Shown in pieces: positions 25,466 to 37,907 of a stretch of DNA of 64,000 nt. Below the pieces are notes generated by a model. It ran no database searches and was not told the origin of the DNA. It was given only the letters and a program-made list of their open reading frames with translations. Origin of the DNA: Siphonodentalium dalli (lineage: Eukaryota; Mollusca; Scaphopoda; Gadilida; Siphonodentaliidae). Location of the stretch: NCBI GenBank assembly GCA_032622095.1, contig CP136064.1, positions 50,040,073 through 50,104,072 on the forward strand. Direction: 5' to 3'. A program made the position numbers and the translations under genes. Within the stretch, counting starts at the first letter, position 1; each line of letters opens with the position of its first letter.

Positions 25466-25844
25466 TCTTAATAAAAGGTTGCTATTATTACCCTCTAGAG
25501 TAGTAATCTATTTCGTCTATTTCGGGAGGCCATAACGCAGCCCGTATAAACAACAAAACGCTTTTGATCATATAGTATAAACTCTGAGTTTATATAAAGC
25601 ACATGTTCCATCAAGATTGACGCACATATGTCGAGCAACAAACGGAAACGGATTTCCCCATGAAAGCTACCATTATATTGATTATTTAGAATTGAGCGTT
25701 GTGACCTTATGGATGAAGTTGAATTTGAATTGGTGTGGGAATCGGGGAAGTCCGTGTGCCCTTTTGTCCATAAACTATTTTTCACTAAATATAGTTATAT
25801 AAACATAGTTACAATGTATGTATATACAGTGACATTTGACTGTA

Positions 25845-26180
25845 TAATCGTCGTTGTCGTCCATCTCGTCAAAATGATCATTATCATCGTCCTGCATGCA
25901 CATTGTTATCGTTAAAATCATCACCATCATCATCGTCAGCATTATAATGATCATCTTCTTCTTCGCCGCCGTCGTCGTCATCGTCACCGTCATTGGCGTC
26001 GTCATCTTCGTCGCCTCGTAATCATAATCATTATCATCCTCGTTGTCTATTCGCATTGTTATCGCCACCATTGTCACCAGCAACATCATCATCATCATCG
26101 GCATCGCTATGACTTCACGCTGGCATCTCCATCACAAATCATCTTCATATCCCTCATCGTTGTCACCAACATCGTCCTCG
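25845..26180. repeat. low-complexity ATC/GTC trinucleotide-rich tract
   Basis: Imperfect runs of ATC, GTC and CGT triplets. The apparent 109-residue minus-strand frame over this region is methionine/threonine/aspartate-rich low complexity, not a protein. Confidence 0.85.
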
Positions 26181-28322
26181 CCACACGTATAGTATCATCC
26201 CGATTGGATCAATATTATCGCATCAGGGGCCCACTTTTTTTTTGCAGAACATAATAATCAAGAGTGTGAATTGATCGTTCTTTCTTGACATATATGGTAA
26301 AAATAAAGAGAGTTTGACTAATTGCTAGATTATGTTAAGGGATTTCTATCAGAACACAATAAACGAGATGAAGATTATATATGACCCTTTGAAAATGCTG
26401 CACGAGAAAATATTATTTGTGACATGTATAGAAAATTCTCTAAACAAAGAGAAATGACATTGAAACCCCCACCATACTATAAAGCAGGTCAGAGATAAAA
26501 AGTAGACGTGCAGTAACCTACATATTGATCTCAGCTCATGCAAATTTTACTCGTGATAATCCACGTGGAGAAGCAAATAATGTTTCTTGATTTGTCTTCT
26601 ATGCATAATCCTGGGATCGTTTATGTAAGCATGTTTTGGTGAACTTAAAGTGGCCATCGTCTCTGAAACAAATCTCCCGTTTTGCGTACCGCACTTCATG
26701 TAGTGAAACATTGAATATACGCATTTTCGAGACAGAACAATAGTTTTATTAGTTTATATCTTCGACAAACCCTTTCTGATAATTATCACGTCATATAGAT
26801 TTTCTCTTACCACTAACACGAGAACAAAGCCACACAAAACGTCTGGATTAAAACCATCTCTTATATTTATATTAATTTTGTTAGCAGTTGAATGTCAGGG
26901 GAAAGGAACTCATGCAATTAAGTTCTGCAACATGTGCTCTGATCATATGTGCCCACAATTCGCCATCTCTAGTTTAAAATCGATTCAAGGAAACCCCCTG
27001 CAAAATGTTTATACGCATGTTCCCCTAAATTACTAGTGTAACCGTCCAAACTCCATGCAGGATTTATCTCCCTTGAAGACTCGATAAGACCGCTGCCACA
27101 GCCGACATTTACCTATATTTGGTGGAATTCCGCGAAATTAGTATATTATCAACACAACAGTCTAAACGCACATGGACATCATGACACATTGCGAACATCA
27201 GTCAAGTTAAACATTCGATTTCTAATTTGCTGTCAATTTGCTGAGTAGCGTGCGAAAATCGACAATGTGCAAGACACGTGCTCTAATTCTCCATTCTGTC
27301 AATAAGATTTGATTGCGGGAATTGTTCTCAAAGCACATCGGAAATTTGACTTTTGGGCGATCGGTTTCGCCATGTTGGCTGGAAAACCCCGCTAAATATA
27401 GAAAAACAGACTAGTACCCAGTCGGTGACAGTCATAATGGAAGTATGACAGGTGCGCTCTTGTGGTAGCTGTCATGAGATGAGTGCATTCCATTGATCAT
27501 GGTTAAGATATTCCGGTTAATTGGGTGGGGCTGGGACCGACAAACAATGCACTAAGGTCATAAGAACTCGGTCATCCACCACTTTAGTCCAACTGAGTAT
27601 AGTGATCCAGAAATATGACGCAACGATCTCACGTGAACACTGACTCTGCCATTCAAATAAACAATCACCAGTTAGCAATGTGTCAATGTATACCTCAGAA
27701 CTCGAAAATAGACAAATGAACACGGTTCCAGCATTTCAAACCCACGTGTGTTTATTACTAAGCATTCACCCACAAAGTACTTTAACTTGTTATGAAGGTA
27801 AGACGGCGAATATCCCGCCTTCTGGCATTGTCCAATCACCACATTCTTGCCGACTGCTTCAGACTGGTATCCTTCTTCCGTAGCATGTTAATTATCACGG
27901 CTTAGTTTGTCTGCAGAAACCATCGACTGTGTAACAACGTGTGTCGGTCTAGTTCCTCGCGCCATCGCGATCTGTGCCAAATCTCTCTGGATAAAATCAG
28001 TGTTATTTCGAACCATTTTGGACCGTTTGCTATTTATTTCTTTACTTTATATATTTACTTGTTGCCAAATTTTCAAATGTGTTTCGCGTTTAGTTAGACG
28101 ATCGTGGAAACTCGGTGTTCTTCGCGTTCTGTTAAGGATCACTGCATACGGATATTTGCGCGTGGCAACGTGATCTTTCGAACTTTACCGTGTAAATATT
28201 GTGAACAGAGATTTTGACCAATTCAGTGTGCCTTCAACTGACATTATACAACAAAAGGATACTATATCTCATAGTTTAGAATATTGCTTGTGTACGTTGT
28301 CGTCGGATATATTAGAACAACT
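26181..28322. other. gene-free stretch upstream of the TRIM-type gene
   Basis: No coding exon recognised. Positions 27047-27145 form a dispersed repeat (CAAACTCCATGCAGG...ATATTTGGTGGAATTCC) found again at 37388-37490. The promoter of the downstream gene should lie toward the right end, but I see no decisive TATA or initiator element. Confidence 0.45.
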
Positions 28323-28323
28323 C

Positions 28324-28370
28324 GCAACCCACAATAACGATTGTGAGTGGGTGTGTTATTGTGAGGTTGC
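28324..28370 (+). promoter_or_regulatory. candidate 5' UTR stem-loop just before the start codon
   Basis: GCAACCCACAATAAC pairs with GTTATTGTGAGGTTGC (15 base pairs, one bulged A), ending six bases before the ATG at 28377. Within it, CACAAT and ATTGTG could instead form a smaller competing hairpin. If the transcript starts upstream, the scanning ribosome meets a strong stem next to the start. Regulation is inferred, not shown. Confidence 0.4.
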
Positions 28371-28376
28371 TTGACG

Positions 28377-28489
28377 ATGTCTCTTGTTGCTTTCCTCAAG
28401 GACGAGGATCCTTTCACAGAGAAGGATAAGACAAAGGAAAGGGAGCAAGCTGAAAGGGATGAGCATGATCGGGAGTTCGAGACAAACGC
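28377..28489 (+). CDS. putative first coding exon of the RING/B-box gene
   Basis: The ATG has a favourable context (A at -3) and an in-frame TGA just upstream (28362-28364). It encodes 37 codons plus two bases: MSLVAFLKDEDPFTEKDKTK followed by a Lys/Glu/Arg-rich helix-like stretch. The exon ends GC|GTAAGT, a consensus donor. Joined to the acceptor at 41264/41265 it completes an alanine codon and stays open for 21 more codons into the RING frame. The charge pattern continues across the junction (EFETN-A-YRRRQERERY). The pairing is inferred from phase, composition and strand. Additional intervening exons or a different partner gene are possible. Confidence 0.6.
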
Positions 28490-31400
28490 GTAAGTCTGGA
28501 AAAGTTGTTGTTGCGTTGACGTATTCGGCCATTTTAAAATCAAGTAGATTTTTGACGGTTCAAACCTTTCTTCTGGGAGCAGTTTCCATTTTCACAAGCA
28601 GAAGATAATTTGTCCACGCACATAGCAGCAATGAGCATTCATTATGAGCCAGTCTTTCTGCCCATTCAGCTACCTCCCCTCCCCTCTCTATTGTTTATGT
28701 ATTTCTTTGATCCAATTTCAAGATGAACAATGGATTTTTATAATAGGCGTAAACATAGATATAATATAGAACATATAATATGCGAAACAGTTGCTTGAAA
28801 TCTACGAATTTAGAGAGAATACATACTGGTAGTTCGTCGTCGTTGTCGTCATCTCGCACGTATACACATGCATGTTCTGATCCATTTGAACTTGATATGG
28901 TGCGAATAACGACTTTTCAAGTTCAAGTTCACTTCGACCTTCGGATCACGTGCACTGTTTGCCCTCAAATTGTATTTGCTCATGCATTTCCACCGCCTCA
29001 TAATCTCCCACATTCCATAAACCAGATGTTTTCTTTGGAATCCGACAGTTCTCTGGATATAACTCGTCTATATCCGGGCCGTTATATTCGCGCATGTTCA
29101 TGAGTGCTATCGAGATTGCTGTAAATCTACATGCGATGGAAGTGAATCAGAGCTCTTATGTTAATAATGGCGATGTTACATAAACAATTGAGCTATATAT
29201 CTATATAACCCTCGAATGCATGGTGGATGTCGGCTCTACTTAAATGGGAACTTGGCGGCTGCCTTGTGAAGTACACGACTGTAATATGCGTTGGTTAAAA
29301 GTAAAGCATGCTACATAACAAGACTTGACAGCTGTAACATCGATGGGGACTGAAGGCAGGCCAGTATCATTAATCACAAACCCGAAGCACTTGCCCAGAA
29401 TACGTTGTTTCAGCGATGTAGCCTTCATGTTTATCACAAACATATTTTGTTTATATATAGGTTGAGTGCGCTCCATCTCAAATGTAGACTTAGCAATTAA
29501 ATAAGCTATCGTACTAATGACCCCCTTCTCTAAAACGACATATAATAGGGCAGTGATCAAGCCATCTACATTATCAAGTTTTTCAGAGTGTCTTCCATGT
29601 AGACGCGAATCTGCGTGATGACTTTCGCCTCGTAATTAAATGTTTACTATTGGGATACATATCTCATCAACATGTGGTTCTCGATGTTCCGAATGTTTGA
29701 TTTTACACCGGGTAATTGGAAACTATCAACGATTTGTGAATGAACGCATCTATACTAAAAAAAACTAATCCGCGCAGACAAGATGGAGATCATCTCTCAT
29801 GTTCGCATGTCCATGAAAGATAACTCTGTACAGCCTATACGTAACGATGTGTCCAGCTTCACTGCAGATCTTTGTAGACGCACCAATCAATAGTGACCAT
29901 GGCATTGGGGTTGTGGTATCGGTTATTCTATCTGGGATTTTCCGGGACTTCTCGTCTGCGTCCATACTATAGTACAATAAGCACATATACATTCTTAATG
30001 GTAGTCCTATATAACTATTGGCGATTATACAATGCATACCTCAACATAATCATACCACCGGCTCTATGTAAGGAGTTAGAAAGGTAATCGCAAGAATACG
30101 TGGAACTTTCTTTCTTAAACAGGAAGAATGGTTATCAGGAAGAATGGTATATATATACCAGCAGGAATCCACTGTAAAAGTTAAATAATTGCCAAAACGT
30201 GTTACTATTAATTTGACTTGCATAATGGGCGTATAACATGCCATGACTCATTACATGTGGTCGGCTGCAACTCTCATATAATGATATGCAACCTTCTGTG
30301 CATGCAAGTTCTCTCCAGAAATGTGGTAGATTTGGTGCAACGGTCCATTCTATTATGCTATGTACATATCCCTCGCCACGTAGCAGGTAACCGCGGAATA
30401 TCCAGATGAATTTTTGCTATGATTCACATGGCAAAGTAGACCTTGTGGCAGCATTCTTGTTTTCTTTCTCGAAGACATATTCTCTGGCCAGAATAATATA
30501 TCTCTTCGCATTTTTCTCTTGGTTGATGCGATCACCATTCAGCAGATAACGAACCAACTATATATTCCGATCGAGTCCATTCGGCACACGTTGATGTGAT
30601 TCGGTATGCAATTAACTAAAACGTGTAACGTATATATGTGATGACATGTTGATTAATTACCTATGCATTGGCATATCCTGGAACTTGTGGCCATGTCAAG
30701 TTATATGGAAACGAATGACACTCAATGAATACATCGAGAACACGGTTTTTGTTATCCTTTTCATACCATGATATATAATAATTATACGATTTGCTTTGAA
30801 AACTCTCCATCATAGAACTGTATGTATATTACAACTTCCTGCGCAAGTACAGCTCTGTTTCGAGACTTGAATGTCAGTTCATCTAAGATTTATATGTATA
30901 ATTATATTATTATAGCTATTGAATTGAGGTGTTTGTTAGAAGATCCGTGTGCGTTGATCTACATGTAACTGAACATTTCTAATAGCCACGTATGGCGTAT
31001 CCATTCTGAAATCAGCCACGGTGCTTTATGATAAGAATCCATTTAATACTTCAAACGGAGTCACTTAATTAGAGCTCGCAAAAAGAGGCTCAATTCAATA
31101 CAAAATAAGTTTAAAAACCATCTGGGCAATTTTTAAATCAAGAGATCCCCATTGCTACATCTAAAACTAATGCGATGAACTATTTGGATAAATGGTACAT
31201 TCGTGTGCCGAAATGAGCTGACTCAGCAGTTTTTAATGCGAAAATACAAAAACAAGCCGCGAATCTCACAGTTAATTTCACACCAGGCAGTCTAGATGCA
31301 GTTATCGTTACATACCTGGACGCTGGCCTTTATGATTCGACCGACAGACTTTGCTTCCAGCTATTTAGCAGAGTATATAGAGCAACGCGCCGACCTGAAA

Positions 31401-31608
31401 ATATAAATCTTATAATCCACGGCAGCCGGTAGAATGTGTCAGTAGATGTATAAAAGGAACGCAGTGAATACTAAAATTGCCTGGCTTCGCTGGTATCAGT
31501 TACAGAACTCTTGAGACAGGAAGTCTATAAAATGCACTGTACTCATTCGAGTTCAAGCTATGGATTCACTCATTAATTCATACATTCAACTATTCAACCA
31601 TCCATTCA

Positions 31609-31947
31609 CAGTGCCGTAGGAACCAGGGGTCGGGGGAGTTTACACCTCGAAAATTTACATATAATGGCAAAGGATAATTTAGTTTAAATATGAACTACTG
31701 GAGTGACAATAATAATTTGCATGTTCCCTCGCTAGCCGCGTGTGCAATATTGTTAAGATGTACAAATATTTAAAAACTTTTTCGGTGATAATGGGTAACG
31801 ATTCCATTAACTTGCATATATCCTTGATGACATAATCTTATCACACTGCTATGGAAATATACATCTCTTCTGCTCTCCTCTTGTGACACAGTATGCGTCA
31901 GCCATATATTATATACCCCCTCAAAATATATGCTTCATACGCCCCTG
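31609..31947. mobile_element. hAT-like MITE (339 bp)
   Basis: Starts CAGTGCCGTAGGAACCAGGG and ends CTTCATACGCCCCTG, imperfect terminal inverted repeats of the CAG...CTG type. The flanks are 8-bp near-duplicates: TCCATTCA (31601-31608) and TCCATTAA (31948-31955). An 8-bp duplication with CAG/CTG ends is typical of hAT elements. No transposase. Confidence 0.6.
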
Positions 31948-32022
31948 TCCATTAATCTATTCGTTCATATATCCCTCCCTCCCTTCATCCAGCTATTCAT
32001 TCAACATTTATTCATTCTTCCA

Positions 32023-32283
32023 TTAACCCTTCCTACACTCAATACTCACCGGCGAGTAGTTCATTTATGAAATGTTCAGATAATAAGTTCAACAAACGAC
32101 GTTGAATTTATTATCTGAACATTTCCCACCAATGAATATGAATCATTCAGAACTTGTATTATCTTTTCGCCTGACTGTCGTCTGCTCATTTTTCCTGAAC
32201 ACCGTTCCAAATGAATAATACACCGTTTTAATATATATTGTTATATATGAATTGGATAATCAATTTATTATAGGAAGGGTTAT
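32023..32283. mobile_element. TTAA family 3 MITE, complete but diverged
   Basis: Starts TTAACCCTTCCTACACTCAA, contains the hairpin GTTCAGATAATAAGTTCAAC / GTTGAATTTATTATCTGAAC, and ends TTATAGGAAGGGTTAT. The right TTAA has mutated to TTAT. Confidence 0.75.
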
Positions 32284-32384
32284 TCAACCATTCACCGATC
32301 TATTCATTCATTCATTCATACATTTATTAGTTAATTCATCCATCCATCTATAACGTTCCACGTAATTGTTGACTATTTTCGTGG

Positions 32385-32558
32385 GACATTTTTTCCATTC
32401 AATGCTGGTGTATTCTATCATATAAACGAGTCTCCCATATGGAGCATCGCCTATATATGGGAATGCACTGGCTTACGAGGTGAAGGTATCTATTGTTAGG
32501 CCGATGTATTCTCTTATATATGCAAAATTTTAGGAAGCTCCAGTCATGGATGGGTTAA
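32385..32558. mobile_element. decayed TTAA family 6 element with cassette remnants
   Basis: Diverged cassette pieces (ATATATGGGAATGCACTGGC; TATTCTCTTATATATGC) are followed by AGCTCCAGTCATGGATGGGT and TTAA at 32555-32558, matching the right end of the intact element at 48162-48423. The left terminus is eroded. Confidence 0.55.
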
Positions 32559-32673
32559 AGACTGTGCTCGAGGTATAGCCAGGTTCATACCCTAATGACA
32601 TGAGAGACAATCAATTTATCATAGAAAGGGATAATCAAGCATCCACCAATGATATCTATCTATTCGTTCATTG

Positions 32674-32760
32674 TCCCCCGAAAAATTATTTCGGGGGACT
32701 ATAGAAACGGGCTCCGTCCGTCCGTTCGTCCGTCACACTTTTGAGTACCTTCATGCATGG
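32674..32760. repeat. palindrome plus GTCC-rich repeat edge
   Basis: GTCCCCCGAAA and TTTCGGGGGAC pair around AATTA (32674-32700), followed by ACTATAGAAACGGGCTCC and a GTCCGTCCGTTCGTCCGTC run. I associate this combination with a repeat common in lophotrochozoan genomes, but that is recollection and not tested here. Confidence 0.45.
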
Positions 32761-33069
32761 TGTAATCATCTCCTCCTACAGATTTGAAACTTCAGAATAT
32801 TTTAAATCACCATGTCCCCCCGTCACCCTTGACAGCGGGGTATAAGGAAACGTGCGCCAAACATCGGGGGTATATGAGCACGTGAAACATCGGGGGTATA
32901 TGAATGACCCTTGAACTGGCAGTTTCCACCAATCGTGAATTTGACGTCACCTGACGCCGGATCCTAAGGTCTGCTACTGAATTATTCTTATTGATGTGAA
33001 ATAATCGGATAACCTATGAAAAACATACTTAAATTAAGGAGACATGGTTATTGTTGTGGGGACAAAATC

Positions 33070-33198
33070 GTTATCTACGGCAACATCGGGGGTACATGGA
33101 GATTTAATACCTGGATGTCTCTTTTTGAAACCCTCGGGGTTCAAAATCGACATCCAGGTATTAAATCTCCATGTTCCCCCGATGTTGCCGAAGATAAC
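33070..33198. repeat. long inverted repeat, ~50-bp arms
   Basis: The arm at 33070-33119 (GTTATCTACGGCAACATCGG...) pairs almost perfectly with 33150-33198 (...CCGATGTTGCCGAAGATAAC), leaving a ~30-base loop. The motif ACATCGGGGGTATATGA also occurs twice just upstream (near 32860-32910), so the palindrome probably derives from a local repeat. Confidence 0.85.
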
Positions 33199-33339
33199 TA
33201 ATAATGACATTGCCCCATTTTGACCCACGTGTAGCCACAGCGAATAAGGCATATATGTGGGTTATAATAACGCCCTATACTATATGGGTGTTTACTGCTA
33301 CGCTGCTGCTCATATATTATGGGTATCACAAAACAAAAC

Positions 33340-33940
33340 AAAAAACAAAAAGACCGTGCCAATGGGGCGATGGGATAACTCGCAGGAGAGCACATTTCGG
33401 GTTTCACGCGATACCAGTTATTTTAGGAAATCGTAGTAAGGCTGACCTGGCCGTGTCAATGGGGCTATAGCGATGGCGATATATCGCAGGACAACGCATT
33501 TCGGGTTTTCGCGGATGTCTCATTGTTGCAGAATGTAACTTTTATGACCGCGTTAATTGCTTTCGATATTTAGGTGTGAACAATGGATGGGCCACTCTTG
33601 AAGATGTTATTGCGGAAACACGATGCATAATATAATGGCTAACTTTGCTGATGAAGTATGTCTCAGTTTGAAAGTAGACTATAGGTAGTATTGCGAAGTA
33701 TCGGTGTGTATTTAATCCGACTAGTAGATTTTTGGTCCTCATATATAGAGGCTTTCTGGTGTGATAAGCCGTCAGTAATAAGCCGTAGATTTTGTAATAA
33801 TTTGAATGATTAGTTGTTTTAACGGAATTCTGAGGTGGTGCATTCATGAAACCAATATATTTTATATTATATATATATGCCTATATAATAATATGATCTT
33901 GAGGGCGTTACCATTTCTGACTATTTTTTTTGTTGGTAGT
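33340..33940. repeat. dispersed repeat, family G copy 1
   Basis: Landmarks: CTGACCTGGCCGTGTCAATG, GCAGGACAACGCATTTCGGG (partly duplicated at about 33375 and 33486), TATGACCGCGTTAATTGCTT, TTTTAACGGAATTCTGAG and TGATCTTGAGGGCGTTACCA. The same order occurs at 59820-60370, and the last block also at 56070-56120. A segment translating as YDRVNCFRYLGVNNGW is conserved between copies, although the frames are interrupted. Confidence 0.6.
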
Positions 33941-34611
33941 ATACTATTACTCAGTTTGAATCAGTGTATGGAGAAATATTCTGGATGTTTTCAGCGTTTG
34001 CTGGGTGTTAACCAGGCAAGCTTGACGACCGAAGGGAACAATTCGGTGCTCCTTGGACGTTATGAAAGAGTTCAGATGTCCCAATCGCTACTCACTATAA
34101 ATAATTACATTTTAGTGCAAGAACTAGTTAGATAAACTGGCACGATGGATAAGCTTGGTGTGAACGTACTGGTTGAACAAATTACAGGATAGCCTTTCAA
34201 TTAAGCCGCAAAGGCCCAGAAGCTTCCTAAATAAATCATTATTACAGTTATCATTGCCCGATGATGATTCGAAAAACACTCCCTTTATCTATCATCTGGG
34301 ATTCATAAGAATTACAAAAGAAACATGTTGGTTGTAGATGAAGTATGCAGGGAGAACATGGGTGGATGATTTGTTAGGTATAAATATTATGTTGGTGCAT
34401 CTTTGGGATTCCATCAAATAGAAAGACAGTATAACAAAAAATTGTGTTGAGCACCACTGGTGGCTTATTATTCTTGATAAGACAATGATACAAACTTGTA
34501 CACACAATACTCTCAGCCCTATAATGACAACAATGAAATGATTTTTCTACTTGAAACTGACGAGCCAAATAGCGGAACTTGTATTCGTTGCGGATGTTTC
34601 CGAGTCGCGGA

Positions 34612-34935
34612 TTGACCCTTTCATTGTGGGACCTGGCGCAACATTAGAGATCCTGTGCAAATGCATTCTCTTATATATACCACAGGTCGCCTCGCATATA
34701 TAAGAGATAATGCATTGGCCTAACAAATTTTATACTATTTTTTTATAATAATTAAAAAATGTAAGAAAAAAATAACTGTTAAAGAATGTAAGAAATAATG
34801 ATAAAAAATTATAATCATTGTTAAGAATGTGAGAAAAAAAATGAGAAAAATTTATAAAGAATGTAAGAAAAAATTATAAAAAATTATAAATATTTTAAAG
34901 AATATAAGAAAAAATTATAAAAATTGTTATAGATT
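34612..34935. mobile_element. decayed family 6-like element with one cassette
   Basis: Left end TTGACCCTTTCATTGTGGGA is a mutated TTAA family 6 terminus. It is followed by CTGGCGCAACATTAGAGATC and a shortened cassette (34650-34720). It then runs into an AT-rich array of ~30-bp subrepeats based on AAAGAATGTAAGAAAAAATT up to about 34935. The right terminus is missing. Confidence 0.6.
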
Positions 34936-35523
34936 GTGAAATGGTTAAGATATGGTGGGCCTTGTTTTAAATATAGCGACGAAGATTACCAGACTATTTC
35001 CGGGAACGATTATCTTCATTATCATTATTACTGTCTAAAATCTCGGCATTATTACAATACAATGAATTGATATCTATTGGCAAACTGAATAAATATTTGG
35101 TCATAAGCTATCGACCCAGAAAACTGATTTTAAATATTGGAGATTGTATTGAAAGAGACAGGATCCCGGCCATCATATTTTACTGTAACATAAGTCACGT
35201 ACATGTAGTAAATTCTCCTCATTAACCCATATACCATGGGTAAGATATCGATAATCGACATTACACGCAACATTAATTATAATTTAATAAAGTATTACTC
35301 ACAACTTAATAAAGCATTACTTACTGCTTGAGTCTGCTTAAAGTTCTGAGATCTTGTGTATCTCATTATCAATATATTTCGTCAGTAGCAACATTGAATT
35401 TTAACTGGTTTATAATGTATTGTTTTGGCTGAACAGACCAACACATATATAACTATGATAGTCGTGGAATATGCAGTTATATAATATATGATGCCATGTT
35501 CATTAAATTTCGCATTATATACA

Positions 35524-36017
35524 TTAAAGGCCCACTTAATTTTCGAGTCACCGATTTTTTGTATAGTGCCTTGATATGCGGTTTTAATAACAATGTATGC
35601 CATAAAATGTGATTAAAATACTATAATGCATCACCATTTGAAACTTTTGTGTCTCAGAAGATGCCCATAGAGAAATAGAAAACAGCTGAAATCATAGAAA
35701 GATTTCCCCCGTTATGGCTCCCAGAATACAACATAATTCAAACTATAAAGTATTTTCAATGGAAGGGGAATAACTCTATCTTTATGATATAGAGTTATTC
35801 CCCATCAATTGGAAATAGTACAATTTGCACCACAATCCAGAAGAAACTTAAGCACAAAAGCACGTCGGTAACTCAACAAAAATAACATGTTCACAGTTTA
35901 TTACACCGGATAAGTTGATGATACAATGTTTTGGAGCTTACCCTTTCAAATGGTGTATAATATGGCATATATTTTATATAATGTGATCTGGGGTTCGAAA
36001 ATTAAGTGGGCCTTTAA
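35524..36017. mobile_element. TTAA family 4 MITE, copy 2 (494 bp)
   Basis: TTAA at 35524-35527 and 36014-36017; ends AGGCCCACTTAATTTTCGAG and CGAAAATTAAGTGGGCCT. Closely matches 24970-25465 throughout, including the central AACTCTATC...GATATAGAGTT hairpin. Confidence 0.85.
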
Positions 36018-36237
36018 AATGAAACTAACACATTAATTAACTTAAATACTTAAATATGTATGTTTTAAAGTTAGAGTCAGTACTAAAAAAATACATTCGA
36101 TGTAAACATTTAGGCGACGAAAAACGAGATATGTGTGGGGTAGTGCATTTGTGGTATTATGTATCAGCTTCACGTCTGCCAAAACTACTTAAAACTCTCA
36201 ATATGCATCATTAGTGAGTAGTTATCTCATAGCATAT

Positions 36238-36694
36238 GTGACCCGCCATATCAAATCCAGTCGTAAGTCGGGATTTTTTTTACCCTGTGCCAATGCATTC
36301 TCTTATATATGCGAGTCGACCATAGGTCGCCTCGCATATATAAGAGAATGCATTGGCCTAACAATATTTTACAATTTTAATAATTTTTTCTTGTATTCTT
36401 TAACAATTTTATAATTTCACCCATACAGAGCCCCAGACAAACATGAGCAGACGACACTCTTCTATATGCTTCTATATATTTGTGGGGCCCCCTGCAGGGT
36501 AATGGATGTTTTTTATTTTATGTCCTAAAAATTGTAAGAAACATTTATTTAAAAAAAATGATAATTTTATTTAGGCCAATGCATTCTCTTATATATGCGA
36601 TGCGACCTATGGTCGACTCGCATATATAAGAGAATGCATTGGCACAGGGTAAAAAAAATCCCGACTTACGACTGGATTTGATATGGCGGGTCAC
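36238..36694. mobile_element. GTGACCC-family MITE, copy 2 (457 bp), complete
   Basis: Perfectly formed: GTGACCCGCCATATCAAATC terminus, left cassette 36287-36358, central CCCCAGACAAACATGAGCAG segment, right cassette 36573-36647, and the inverse terminus. It abuts a truncated family 3 element on its right. Confidence 0.85.
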
Positions 36695-36705
36695 GTATGT
36701 CCAGA

Positions 36706-36898
36706 TAATAAGTTCAACTAACGTTTGTTGAACTTATTATCTAAACATTTCCCCCCAATAAGTAGGGCCCCTTCTACACTTTCATTTATCTGTCGTCTGC
36801 TTTTATCATCCTAACATCCCTCCAAAATTAATAATAAACCAATCCGATGTACACTTTTTAACTGACTGGGAGAATCCATTTAGTATGGAAAGGGTTAA
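36706..36898. mobile_element. TTAA family 3 MITE, left end missing
   Basis: Begins inside the family hairpin (CCAGATAATAAGTTCAACTA) and runs to ATTTAGTATGGAAAGGG with TTAA at 36895-36898. It has the intact internal CATCCTAACATCCCTCC sequence used as an insertion site in the 57-kb copy. Confidence 0.75.
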
Positions 36899-37387
36899 GC
36901 ATCCAGTTTGGTCACTGTTGCATGCCTCATTATGAGTAAAAACTCATTGTGTTCTTCTCGTGAATCATTCCCTCGTGAAGACTAATGACAACATCATCTT
37001 GCTAGACACCCATCAGGAATGTGTTAGCACCATGTTCCATCGTGAGCAATAAGTGAGATACTTCGTCTTTTCAAGACAAAAATAGCACACAATGACGTCA
37101 TTGTATAGCAACTTCTACAATGCGAACAAACATGTTGTCAATAAATTTGCACAGTACAGGTGTGTAGTATCTTCCAAACTGAAATAACCTTCCTCGGTAG
37201 ACGCGATGTATATTTTGGCCCACATGAAGGGTATGATGTGTTATCTGCACAGAGGAGTCAGGGAGGAAAAGGGGAACACGTGAAACACTTTGTTTGTTGA
37301 TTTTGCAAAGTCAGACAGAAAGTTCAAACTGCAAGGCAGAGTTCCTTCCCCTCGTTATGCTGGTCTGAACAGTCTGATGACTGCCCC

Positions 37388-37720
37388 CACCAAACTCCAT
37401 GCAGGGTTTGTCTCCCGTGATGACCCCATAAGACCGCTGCTATCGGCGACATTTTACCCATATTTGGTGGACTTCCGCGATATTATATATGTTATTGTCA
37501 AGTTCGTACGCTTTGTTATGTAAACAAAAGCCAAAATCGTTACAGAACCTGGCTTTTATTTACACAACACAGCGTACGAACTTGACAATAACATATTATT
37601 TACGCGATATTTCCGATTGGTACAAGAATAAAATATGTCTATGTTTTAATATTCTTTATTATTAACGGGTGTTACAATTTTAACAAGAATACCCACCGCG
37701 AAGGTCATCCGTATTTTTAA
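37388..37720. mobile_element. decayed element with long palindrome, related to TTAA family 1
   Basis: The left part matches 27047-27145. A near-perfect palindrome at 37491-37592 (GTTATTGTCAAGTTCGTACG... and complement) follows. The right end, ACCCACCGCGAAGGTCATCC and then TTAA at 37717-37720, resembles family 1 right ends. Landmarks such as TGTTATGTAAACAAAA match the 17890-18408 subfamily. Confidence 0.5.
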
Positions 37721-37907
37721 GAAACCCTGTTAAAACTGCCTTTTGAAAGTCGATATATATCTGACTATCAAAGTCTTCCATGAATGGCTCAGTGCTGGTA
37801 GTTTCGGTCTCGTTAGTTTCACTATAAAAACACACAATACTAAGTGATTTTTTAAAATCTGAAACTGGTACATGTAGGACATCGGTGCGACCACAAAGCC
37901 CATATCT

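Noticed and set aside
25775-26104. 109-residue minus-strand frame rich in Met/Thr/Asp
   Set aside because: It is the translation of an imperfect trinucleotide repeat tract, with no domain or splice context.
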